Positions 1-10,988 of a stretch of 19,856 nt of DNA are shown here, piece after piece (the stretch's first letter is position 1; each line of letters begins with the position of its first letter). The stretch is from a bacterium. GTDB lineage: Bacteria; Spirochaetota; UBA4802; UBA5550. A program made the translations under genes and the position numbers. The notes below the pieces were generated by a model that saw only the letters and a program-made list of their open reading frames with translations, did not search any database and had not been told where the DNA came from. The stretch is taken from positions 1 to 19,856 of the forward strand of contig JAAENB010000378.1 in assembly GCA_024224995.1 (NCBI GenBank). Direction: 5' to 3'.

Positions 1-148
1 AATCATCTCTATTTGGAATATAATACTATTAATATTGAGTATCTACTTAAAAAAGCTGCCAATTAAAAGACTCTTCATCATTTTTTTTAGTAGAGACATG
101 ATTAGATATTATCAGTATATTATCGACATATTTTAATTATTAGAGCAT
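1..148. other. AT-rich stretch without a recognisable gene
   Basis: This AT-rich stretch lies beyond the terminator of the ATP synthase operon. I see no open reading frame with a ribosome binding site and no recognisable RNA. It may be the upstream or downstream region of a gene outside the window. Confidence 0.5.
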
Positions 149-180
149 AAAAAAAGGGATGCCGTTTATGACATCCCTTT
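149..180 (-). terminator. Rho-independent terminator of the atp operon
   Basis: On the minus strand a perfect 9-bp stem (AAAGGGATG / CATCCCTTT, at 172-180 and 153-161) with a 10-nt loop is followed by seven T residues (149-155). It lies about 54 bases past the atpC stop codon, so it closes the atpZ-atpC transcription unit. Confidence 0.9.
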
Positions 181-233
181 CAGTATATATTTAAAATTTA
201 ACAGATAAATCTGTTCTTTTTGTTTACCAGTTT

Positions 234-632
234 CTATCTGGAGGCTACTTTTAATCGCGCTTGCAGTTTATCTTTCTCCAGGGTTATCATATAGCCTTCT
301 TTTGAAAAAGGATCTACTGCTGTTGATCCCAGTTCATTTAACTGCTTTTGAATTTCATCACTGTCGAGATCATCCTTTTTAACCGCACTTTCTGCCAGGA
401 TTATCATCTTATTGTCCAAAAATTCTACTATTCCGCCTTCAACAACAAGATACTCTGTTTTTACATCATTACTGAGCCGAATCTCTCCAACTCCAAGCTC
501 TGAAATAAGAGCTGAGTGATTAAAAAGAAACCCCATTTCTCCATCGTGAGCCTGAACTACCGCGAATTCTATATCGCCTTCGTAGACCACTTTTTCAGGA
601 GTCAATATACTGCAATTTATAGTTCTTTTCAT
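234..632 (-). CDS. atpC: ATP synthase F1, epsilon subunit
   Basis: Epsilon subunit (132 aa) of the F1 central stalk. It couples rotation of gamma and the c-ring to catalysis and can inhibit ATP hydrolysis. The N-terminal beta-sandwich is clear: it begins with the family-like SILTPEKVVYEGD and contains GEMGFLFNHSALISEL and the VEGGIVEF stretch. The C-terminal roughly 45 residues form the usual helical region, rich in Lys, Glu and Asp. The length is normal for the family. The ATG at 632 lies only 3 bases past the atpD stop codon, so the two are probably translationally coupled. It is the last gene of the operon and is followed by a strong terminator. Confidence 0.95.
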   Translation of the reverse strand: MKRTINCSILTPEKVVYEGDIEFAVVQAHDGEMGFLFNHSALISELGVGEIRLSNDVKTEYLVVEGGIVEFLDNKMIILAESAVKKDDLDSDEIQKQLNELGSTAVDPFSKEGYMITLEKDKLQARLKVASR

Positions 633-635
633 CGT

Positions 636-2989
<2,354 letters not shown>

Positions 2990-3032
2990 TATAGTTTCCT
3001 CTTAGTTACGAATTCTTCCTATTACTTTAACC

Positions 3033-5094
<2,062 letters not shown>

Positions 5095-5144
5095 TGTACT
5101 TACCTTTTATTTTATAATAAAATTTCCCTTATCAAACAAAATAT

Positions 5145-5173
5145 GGGACAGCTCAGTATTACTGAACTGTCCC
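5145..5173 (-). promoter_or_regulatory. Stem-loop centred on the atpF stop codon
   Basis: The minus-strand RNA can fold into a 13-bp stem (GGGACAGTTCAGT paired with ACTGAGCTGTCCC, one T-G wobble) with a 3-nt AAT loop. The atpF stop codon TAA is at the loop itself. The following bases (ATATTTTGTTTG) are T-rich but interrupted. It could be a partial terminator, or a stabilising or processing hairpin between atpBEF and atpHAGDC. I cannot tell which. Confidence 0.6.
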
Positions 5174-5668
5174 GATTTTATTTAATGTCTCTTTAACAAG
5201 AGAAGTTTGATCATCAGGATTAAGATTTTTGTTAACTATCTTAGAAGCTATTTCAGTTGAAAGAGTAACAACCTCGTTTTTAATCTCAGCAAGAGCCTGA
5301 TCCTTGGCTAGAACAATTTCCTTCTTTGCCCTCTCTGCAGTATCTCTTGCCGCGCTGTTAGCTTTTTCAACGATATCGTTTTTCAACTTCTCAGCTTCCT
5401 CTTTTCCCTTAGCAATAATCTTTGAAGCTTCGTCTTTAGCATTATCCATCATGACCTTATGCTCGGCCAAAACTTTCTCTGCTTCCTGACGGGCTTTATC
5501 GGCATTATCGATATCACCGCGTATTTTCTCTGCTCTTGCGTCAAGAGCTTCGACAATAGGCTTCCAGGCCGCCTTCCAGAGAATCAGCACTAAAAAAACA
5601 AATGTTATTATTGTCCAGACTAAGAGTCCCGGTTCAACCTTTAATAAGCCTTCTTTAATTACATCCAT
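5159..5668 (-). CDS. atpF: ATP synthase Fo, b subunit
   Basis: Peripheral-stalk b subunit (169 aa). One N-terminal membrane segment (about residues 14-34, LLVWTIITFVFLVLILWKAAW) is followed by KPIVEALDARAEKIRGDID and a long charged, heptad-rich helix with many Ala, Lys and Glu residues. That is the usual coiled-coil dimerisation and delta-binding arm. Only one b-type gene is present, so the stalk is probably a b2 homodimer rather than b/b'. GGTAGGTG lies just before the ATG at 5668. The stop codon lies in the loop of a 13-bp RNA hairpin. Confidence 0.95.
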   Translation of the reverse strand: MDVIKEGLLKVEPGLLVWTIITFVFLVLILWKAAWKPIVEALDARAEKIRGDIDNADKARQEAEKVLAEHKVMMDNAKDEASKIIAKGKEEAEKLKNDIVEKANSAARDTAERAKKEIVLAKDQALAEIKNEVVTLSTEIASKIVNKNLNPDDQTSLVKETLNKIGTVQ

Positions 5669-5705
5669 GGTACACCTACCAATTTACTTCACAAAGATTA
5701 TTTTT

Positions 5706-6011
5706 TTACTCTGCTGCTGGCTTATGTATCGGAGCCACCGGAGCAGAAATACTTCTCAATGCCTTAATAGCTTCAACATCAGGCTTAGCAGTAGCAAGCA
5801 TAAATGTTACAACAAGAGCAAAGAACGTAAAACCTTCAATAAGAGCCGCTGCAATAATCATCGCAGTTCTTAAGTCACCACTAAGTTCAGGCTGACGAGC
5901 CATTCCTTCAAGAGCGCCGGAAGCGAGTCTACCAATACCAAGGGCTGCACCAAAAACAACCAGACCAGCTCCTAAACCTGCACCTAGATACGAAAGTCCT
6001 AAATATTCCAT
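5706..6011 (-). CDS. atpE: ATP synthase Fo, c subunit (proton-type ring)
   Basis: The c subunit (101 aa) of the membrane rotor ring, with two transmembrane helices (about 8-32 and 48-73) joined by the polar loop ARQPELSG. The ion-binding carboxylate is E59 (AALIEGFTFF). The residue equivalent to the Na+-ligand Gln of helix 1 in Ilyobacter-type rings is Ile here, and the Ser after the Glu is Gly, so I infer proton coupling. About 25 residues after helix 2 (rich in Ala, Pro, Ser) extend beyond the usual end of the family. AGGAGG lies five bases before the ATG, the strongest ribosome binding site of the operon. That fits the many copies of c needed per complex. Confidence 0.95.
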   Translation of the reverse strand: MEYLGLSYLGAGLGAGLVVFGAALGIGRLASGALEGMARQPELSGDLRTAMIIAAALIEGFTFFALVVTFMLATAKPDVEAIKALRSISAPVAPIHKPAAE

Positions 6012-6165
6012 GTAATCCTCCTAAAAAATTTCCTGTAAAACTTTTTATTAGTTTATTAGTTTAAAAATTAAACTATTTTTTAATGTTCAGCAATTCAGAA
6101 TTAACACCCTCATCACCGAACATTTAATGTGCTACACAAATCAAAACAAACTTTTCAAACTCACC
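6012..6165 (-). other. atpB-atpE intergenic region with AT-rich stem-loops
   Basis: This 154-base gap is the longest within atpB-atpC. It holds a 7-bp AT stem (AGTTTAA/TTAAACT, near 6057-6073) and a looser inverted repeat (TTAATGTTC / GAACATTTAA). I see no ORF. Its position before the heavily translated c-subunit gene suggests a translation-enhancing or RNA-processing leader, which is an inference. Confidence 0.4.
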
Positions 6166-7194
6166 CTAGTGAGCATGCATACAAGATGAAATAAACATTG
6201 ATGACAGTGAGGCAAAGATATATGCCTGGATAAACGCCACCAGCAATTCAAGCAGGTAAATCATCAACGCTCCAATCATTCCGCCAAAACCGACTCCAAG
6301 GCTGCCGCCCACACTCATACCACCGTCAAAGAACATGACAGGAAGATAAAAGAATATTATAATTACAACGTGTCCGGCTGTCATGTTGGCGAAGAGTCGA
6401 ACCGTAAGGGCAAAAGGCTTAATCGCAAGTCCCATAAGTTCTATGGGCCAGAGAAGAAAATACATCGCAAAAGGAATTCCATGAGGGACGATGCCCTTAA
6501 ATATCCAGAGCGGACCCTGTTTAACCGTTCCAATAACCAGCATACCAATCAATGTACATATGGCAAGACCACCGGTTACCGCGAGATTTCCTGTTGATGT
6601 TGCAGCGCCGGGAAACATCCCTATATAGTTAGCGAAGAAAACAAAGAAGAATACCGTAAGAAAATAAGGCATTGCCTTTTTAACATACTTGGCTTCAAAG
6701 TTCGGCTCCACGATCTCATCATGAACAAAACTAATCAAAACTTCCCACATATTAACCCATTTGGATCGTGACCCCATGGCATTTCGCTTGATCACAATTC
6801 CAAGAGGAATAAATATAAGCATACAAATAAGCACTGCCAGCCACATCATCAGAACCCATTTGGTTATTCTCATATCGAAGATCTCAAAACCGCCGGCCAT
6901 GGTAAACACTGCAGGTTTTGATGTGATAATTTCAGCAGGCGCTTCATGCAAACAAACCCAGGAAGAAGACGCAGCAGCTTCTTGCAAACCCAGCTTGGAA
7001 TTAAGCCAGAAAATACCATTCGTAATATAGTCCATTATACCGTGAGGATGAAGTTTATATACAAACGGGTTATCGGTCAGGTGGCCCACAACAACTTCAT
7101 ACATTGAGTCTTTCCCGCAGGTGATTGGAGCTTTTGATGCTGCGCCATGCCCCTGTGCTATAAAACTATTTATAAATTGCATTACACGAATCAT
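6166..7194 (-). CDS. atpB: ATP synthase Fo, a subunit (long N-terminal form)
   Basis: The a subunit (342 aa) forms the proton half-channels against the c-ring. The essential Arg is R266 in FALTVRLFANMTAGH. E316 and Q323 in the last helix (LLELLVAFIQAYIF) are the other conserved polar residues. The protein is about 70 residues longer than the E. coli subunit. The excess is the first roughly 110 residues, which are mostly hydrophilic, probably periplasmic, and contain two cysteines (C26, C81). The long form is known from several non-proteobacterial groups. GAGGT lies 10 bases before the ATG at 7194; a second ATG four codons in is possible. The gene has its own promoter. Confidence 0.94.
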   Translation of the reverse strand: MIRVMQFINSFIAQGHGAASKAPITCGKDSMYEVVVGHLTDNPFVYKLHPHGIMDYITNGIFWLNSKLGLQEAAASSSWVCLHEAPAEIITSKPAVFTMAGGFEIFDMRITKWVLMMWLAVLICMLIFIPLGIVIKRNAMGSRSKWVNMWEVLISFVHDEIVEPNFEAKYVKKAMPYFLTVFFFVFFANYIGMFPGAATSTGNLAVTGGLAICTLIGMLVIGTVKQGPLWIFKGIVPHGIPFAMYFLLWPIELMGLAIKPFALTVRLFANMTAGHVVIIIFFYLPVMFFDGGMSVGGSLGVGFGGMIGALMIYLLELLVAFIQAYIFASLSSMFISSCMHAH

Positions 7195-7259
7195 AGGTCT
7201 ATCTACCTCAAAAAATTTCTGAACATTTACTAAGCAGAATTACTATTAAATTTATAACC

Positions 7260-7287
7260 ATTAAATGGCTAGAGTAGTGATAGTCAA
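7260..7287 (-). promoter_or_regulatory. Predicted sigma70 promoter for atpB-atpC
   Basis: Minus strand: -35 TTGACT (7282-7287), 16-base spacer, -10 TTTAAT (7260-7265). The predicted start is near 7253, giving an atpB leader of about 60 bases. It would let the main operon be transcribed separately from atpZ. Confidence 0.55.
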
Positions 7288-7288
7288 T

Positions 7289-7317
7289 AAAAAAAAAAAT
7301 TAATGTTACACACATTA
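7289..7317 (-). terminator. Weak terminator-like hairpin after atpZ
   Basis: Minus strand: a 6-bp all-AT stem (TAATGT/ACATTA, 7301-7317) runs into 11 consecutive T residues (7289-7299), just past the atpZ stop codon and directly upstream of the atpB promoter. The stem is too weak for an efficient terminator, so partial termination is the most I would infer. Confidence 0.35.
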
Positions 7318-7323
7318 TTTTTC

Positions 7324-7614
7324 TTACATCCACTTTACCGGTTTTTTGTTCCTCCCCTGTTTTTCTTTCTCATTTTCCACTTTAAGCTCTTTCATCAAAC
7401 GATAAAAACCGACGATCATCCCTAATAGTGCACCAATAGAGAGAAATAGCGGTGCCATATCATAGCGCAGGTCCAGCCAGTGACCTCCAAAAACTCCCGC
7501 CAGGATAGATACGGCCAGTTCAATACCGATCGTTACATGAGCAAAGACCGCTCTTCTTCTCTGTTGTCCATCTTCCTGCTTCTCTTCCTGCTTGTCTTCC
7601 TGTTTCTCTTCCAT
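7324..7614 (-). CDS. atpZ: AtpZ/AtpI-family ATP synthase accessory protein
   Basis: Small membrane protein (96 aa) of the AtpZ/AtpI family, encoded first in many atp operons and thought to help assemble the c-ring or handle Mg2+. A charged N-terminal tail (many Glu, Lys, Gln) is followed by two membrane segments (about 25-45 and 52-72) carrying the family pattern GxFGGHWLD...PLFLSIGALLGMIVGFYRL. The C-terminus is Lys-rich. GGGAG lies about 11 bases before the ATG at 7614. No separate, longer AtpI gene is present between this gene and atpB. Confidence 0.82.
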   Translation of the reverse strand: MEEKQEDKQEEKQEDGQQRRRAVFAHVTIGIELAVSILAGVFGGHWLDLRYDMAPLFLSIGALLGMIVGFYRLMKELKVENEKEKQGRNKKPVKWM

Positions 7615-7890
7615 AACTTAACTCTCTCCCGTTTGATATATTATCAAAACAGTGTTAGCGCTTTACGACAAGTGTTTTTTATGCTGCCTGCGGGTATTAT
7701 CACAATTTTTTATGCCTTTCAACGTTCGAACTGCTTCCAAACTCATGAATGCTGTTTACCTGTGTAATTTAAGTTTTATTTTTTTTAATCATATCTCTTT
7801 TACCCGCTCATAATATTCCCGCCACATGACGACAATCATTATAAAGCGTTGCTTCCCGGAACCTTATATTCTACAGTAAAGGAATTATGA
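7615..7890. other. Divergent intergenic region, atpZ / hicB-like gene
   Basis: This 276-base region lies between two divergently read genes and must hold both upstream regions. I see a 17-base perfect palindrome, TTTGATA-TAT-TATCAAA, at 7632-7648 just before atpZ, and a GATAAT-like -10 inside it on the minus strand. No convincing -35 accompanies either direction. Confidence 0.4.
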
Positions 7891-8145
7891 ATGAAAATCT
7901 CAATCAGCCTTATTAAAAAGGAAAATGAATTTATTGCAAATTGCCCGGAACTCGATATCAACTGTTATGGGGCCAATAAAAACGAAGCTATCAGGAGAAT
8001 AAAGAGTGTGATCCACTTTTATATTGACTCTGCCAAAGAACTGGGGCTTAATGTGGATTCGCTTGATGAAATTACTGTTGAGGGACATAAAGACCGGGAC
8101 CGTAATAACAGCTTGTGTTACCAGAGTTCGGAAACGATTAATTAG
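7891..8145 (+). CDS. HicB-like (UPF0150-type) small protein, no HicA partner seen
   Basis: The 84-aa protein has the HicB-antitoxin N-terminal fold pattern: a first beta-strand (MKISISLIKKENEFIANCPELDI), then a Gly in CYGANKNEAIRRIKSVIHFYIDSAKELG, matching the family scheme fiA.cPeLd...G.t..EAi..i..ai. Such proteins neutralise the HicA mRNA-cleaving toxin, or stand alone with unknown roles. No HicA-like ORF lies on either side. The C-terminal 25 residues are polar, with no clear DNA-binding ribbon-helix-helix or HTH. AAGGA lies seven bases before the ATG. The gene converges with the MscS gene, their stops 32 bases apart. Confidence 0.65.
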   Translation: MKISISLIKKENEFIANCPELDINCYGANKNEAIRRIKSVIHFYIDSAKELGLNVDSLDEITVEGHKDRDRNNSLCYQSSETIN

Positions 8146-8177
8146 CTATGGCGCGTGAATTGAGCTGTGCCGCTCCC

Positions 8178-9293
8178 CTACCCCTCATCCTGACCGCGCA
8201 TGTGAATGTCGAGCTGGGGAAAGGGTATACGAATCCCCTCCTCGCTGAACCTGCGAGATACAGCAAAATTAATATCGCTGATAACTTCGTGCCTCAGGCG
8301 CATATTGCTTGTCCAGACCTCCAGAACCATATCGACTGATGAATTCCCAAACTGGTTCAGCAGCACATTCGGTGAGGGTGTATCCATAACATAACTGCTT
8401 TGTTTTGCTATATCGAGCAGCACTCTTTTGGCCTGCTCCGGGTCGGATTCGTAGGCTATTCCTATTGGGATCTTTAACAGTACATTATCATCATTATGAC
8501 TCCAATTTATTACATTTTCGGAAATAAACTTTGAATTGGGCACTATCATAAGGATGTTTTCCCGGGTCTTTATCAGGGTGCTTCGCGCATTAATATGCTC
8601 AATTATGCCGTATATCCCTTCCACTTCTACATAATCACCCACTTTTATTGGTCTTTCCAACAAAATCACAATCCCGCTGATAAAATTGCTGGCAAGGTTT
8701 TGCAGCCCAAACCCGATCCCCACCATCAGGGCCGCGCCAATAGTCGCAAAAACCGATAAATTTATCCCGTTTACCTGGAGACCGATTATTAGCCCTATTG
8801 TTACTATAAAATACTTTAAAAATGTATTGATTACGTTCTGGACTCCCAATTCCAGGCTTGTTTCAGGGTACACATCCTTGTCCAGAAGATTCGCAGCATA
8901 CTTCGATATGAATATTGAGGCCGATATAATTATCAACAACAGCGATATTGACATGACTGATATTGGTGATGACCCAATATGAAAAAAGGGCTTAAATATA
9001 AAAGTGTAGAAATAGTAAAATACAGACCGGTCTATTCCGGCTATTTTAAATCCTATTGATATACCGCCTATTACCAGGAACAGGCGCAGCACAATCTCCA
9101 CGATATATTTCGATCTTCCAAAAAACTCCCATATATGCGATACCTTGCTGCGAAGCAGCCGCACAGTAAACTTTCCCGCGAACAGCCCCAATACAGTTGG
9201 TATCAGCACTTCCAGGAGTACCAGGAAAGACACCTCTATGGTATCTATGGTAAAAATTGTTTTCTGCAATAATGTTAAAAGATCTTTGCCCAT
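8178..9293 (-). CDS. MscS-family mechanosensitive channel
   Basis: Small-conductance mechanosensitive channel family protein (371 aa), an inner-membrane valve that releases solutes during osmotic downshock. The pore-lining helix and beta domain are unmistakable: GAALMVGIGFGLQNLASNFISGIVILLERPIKVGDYVEV (about 187-224). The C-terminus ends with the typical GIRIPFPQLDIHM. About four additional membrane segments precede the pore (near 20-40, 63-85, 111-130, 155-175), more than the three of E. coli MscS, so this is a medium-size MscS paralogue. The ribosome binding site is weak (AGGA about 13 bases upstream), so the start is less sure than the gene. It lies alone, downstream of a terminator. Confidence 0.92.
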   Translation of the reverse strand: MGKDLLTLLQKTIFTIDTIEVSFLVLLEVLIPTVLGLFAGKFTVRLLRSKVSHIWEFFGRSKYIVEIVLRLFLVIGGISIGFKIAGIDRSVFYYFYTFIFKPFFHIGSSPISVMSISLLLIIISASIFISKYAANLLDKDVYPETSLELGVQNVINTFLKYFIVTIGLIIGLQVNGINLSVFATIGAALMVGIGFGLQNLASNFISGIVILLERPIKVGDYVEVEGIYGIIEHINARSTLIKTRENILMIVPNSKFISENVINWSHNDDNVLLKIPIGIAYESDPEQAKRVLLDIAKQSSYVMDTPSPNVLLNQFGNSSVDMVLEVWTSNMRLRHEVISDINFAVSRRFSEEGIRIPFPQLDIHMRGQDEG

Positions 9294-9317
9294 TACATCA
9301 ATATCATCCTATTTATT

Positions 9318-9358
9318 AAAAAAAAGCACCGGTAAACAGGTATGTTTCCCGGTGCTTT
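9318..9358 (-). terminator. Rho-independent terminator of the parvulin gene
   Basis: Minus strand: a perfect 10-bp stem (AAAGCACCGG/CCGGTGCTTT, 9323-9332 and 9349-9358), with further AAAC/GTTT pairing inside, is followed by eight T residues (9318-9325). It lies 30 bases past the parvulin stop codon and separates it from the MscS gene. Confidence 0.9.
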
Positions 9359-9388
9359 CTCATTAGTCTAAAAATTTCCTTTTATTCA

Positions 9389-10837
9389 CTACTTCTTCAT
9401 TTTTGGTCTTGGGGCTGTCTTTTTCTTGGGACTGTCTTTCCCTTCGAGCTTATCTTCATTAATTTTAAAATCACTCTTGCCCAGAAGTTCCTTTTCCCAT
9501 CTTCTCTTTTTCATTGCCCGTTTCCTGTTTTTAAGCATTCCTTCAATTCTGCTTTTCTCTTCAGCATAAGGCCGGATCTTCGGCGGTTTTCTGCCCTTAA
9601 CTTTTTTCGCCTGGAGCTCCATTCTCTTTTTATTCCTGTCGTACTCCAACTTAAGCTCTTCTTCCGTTACTGTCACATCAGCAAGAATTACTTCATTTTT
9701 ATAATTCCTTGCCATGTTAATATCTCTAAAGAATTCCCATTCCTTCTTAAACTCCTCTCCTTTATCCATTCCGCTCCTGATCGTCTCTCTTGAAAAGACC
9801 TCTTCCTGGAATATACGTCCCGCAAGACTCTTCTTTTTATTGTCATCAAGAGGTTTGCTGTTGGGATTTTTTTGCAGCTTATTGATATACGCTATAATCT
9901 CGTTCAGATTCCCTACCGTAAAACTCTTTTTCCCGACTTTAAAAAGAACCGTTGCCACATCTTTGCTGGAAACCCCATCAAAACTTGTCTCTATATCCTT
10001 TGCTGTGGTCAGTTTTTTCTCCTGCGCCCGTGCTTTGGTTATTCTCAGCCTTTTTTCCAGGCGCTCTGCCTGCTTTTCATCTGTTATAACATCCTTGATA
10101 TTTTCATTGCTTACCTCAAGTTTTTCATCTGCCTTGATTATGAAAAGACTGTTCCGTATCACTACCGGCTCTTTGCTGAATTCCCCTGCTTTTAACGCCA
10201 GTACTGCTTTTGAAAACTCTTCTCCTCTCATTCCCTGCGCAATATAACCAATATCTCCGCCTTTTTTCTTTGAATAATCATGAGATTTCTTTGTAGCCAG
10301 TTCGGCAAAATCAGTTCCCTTGTTTAACTCTTCGATTATGGACCTTGCTTCCTCATCTCTCTTTTTAAACTCCTGCTCCACCTCTTGAGGCGACAATGGT
10401 ACGCGCTTCTTTTTCTTCCCCACTGTTTCCATTCGATAATCTTTCGCGGTAAGTTTAATAATCCGCGCCTTTACTACCTCTTCTTTAAAAGCGATTGACT
10501 CACGCGTTTTCTTTATATAAAATCTTTTCTCAAAATGACGCCGCATTAGGCTTCTTAACTGCTTATAATCCTCACTTTTCTCATAGCCCGCTTTTTTTGC
10601 TTCTAATATGGTCAGTTTTTCCAGGGCCAGGTTTTTCAGATTTCGCTTCTGCTTCGCTCTATTATCAATTACCATTTCCTTTTTTATTCGCCGCTCTTTC
10701 AGCCACTCATAAAATTCTCCTCTCGAAATATCCCCTCCCTTGAATGTAGCAAGAATATCGCTGTCACTTTTGCAGCCCATTCCGAAAAGAATAAGTGAAA
10801 GAAGTGCAAATATCACGATTCTATATGATCTCTTCAT
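9389..10837 (-). CDS. Parvulin-type peptidyl-prolyl isomerase lipoprotein (SurA/PrsA-like)
   Basis: Predicted exported foldase (482 aa). A lipoprotein-type signal is at the N-terminus (MKRSYRIVIFALLSLILFGM then GC, lipidated Cys 22); the lipobox is relaxed. A helical SurA-N-like region follows (about 30-120). Then comes the PpiC rotamase domain (about 120-240), recognised by IIEELNKGTDFAELATKKSHDYSKKKGGDIGYI and the following F..AV..LK.GE.S.P.. pattern. The C-terminal half repeats helical chaperone-like sequence and ends in a Lys/Pro-rich tail. It probably helps fold outer-membrane or secreted proteins, perhaps including the beta-barrel protein encoded next to it. ATG at 10837 has AGGAG eight bases upstream; the 18-codon upstream extension lacks this and would bury the signal peptide. 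Confidence 0.88.
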   Translation of the reverse strand: MKRSYRIVIFALLSLILFGMGCKSDSDILATFKGGDISRGEFYEWLKERRIKKEMVIDNRAKQKRNLKNLALEKLTILEAKKAGYEKSEDYKQLRSLMRRHFEKRFYIKKTRESIAFKEEVVKARIIKLTAKDYRMETVGKKKKRVPLSPQEVEQEFKKRDEEARSIIEELNKGTDFAELATKKSHDYSKKKGGDIGYIAQGMRGEEFSKAVLALKAGEFSKEPVVIRNSLFIIKADEKLEVSNENIKDVITDEKQAERLEKRLRITKARAQEKKLTTAKDIETSFDGVSSKDVATVLFKVGKKSFTVGNLNEIIAYINKLQKNPNSKPLDDNKKKSLAGRIFQEEVFSRETIRSGMDKGEEFKKEWEFFRDINMARNYKNEVILADVTVTEEELKLEYDRNKKRMELQAKKVKGRKPPKIRPYAEEKSRIEGMLKNRKRAMKKRRWEKELLGKSDFKINEDKLEGKDSPKKKTAPRPKMKK

Positions 10838-10877
10838 TACTATAACTCCTTTATTTTTGTGTAGTTTTCGAATGACT

Positions 10878-10906
10878 TTTGTAATAAACAATCATTAAAA
10901 TGTCAA
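10878..10906 (-). promoter_or_regulatory. Predicted sigma70 promoter of the parvulin gene
   Basis: Minus strand: -35 TTGACA (10901-10906), 17-base spacer, -10 TACAAA (10878-10883). The predicted start is near 10871, a leader of about 34 bases that includes the AGGAG site. Confidence 0.55.
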
Positions 10907-10988
10907 TTTCTATTTTTTAGGATTTTCATTTCCTGCTATTAGTTAGCCGGACCAGGAAAATGTTACAAAAATAGTGCTCAAATTATTT

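Noticed and set aside
7632..7648. FNR/CRP-like palindrome TTGAT...ATCAA before atpZ
   Set aside because: The half-sites are separated by five bases, while FNR sites use four. It may still be an operator of another protein, but I do not call an FNR site.
7480..7767. 95-codon plus-strand ORF with a hydrophobic stretch
   Set aside because: Half of it is antisense to atpZ; the hydrophobic run mirrors the Glu/Lys-rich codons of atpZ, and there is no ribosome binding site.
8148..8339. Plus-strand ORF right after the HicB-like gene as a possible HicA
   Set aside because: The translation has no HicA features and lies entirely antisense to the conserved C-terminus of the MscS channel.
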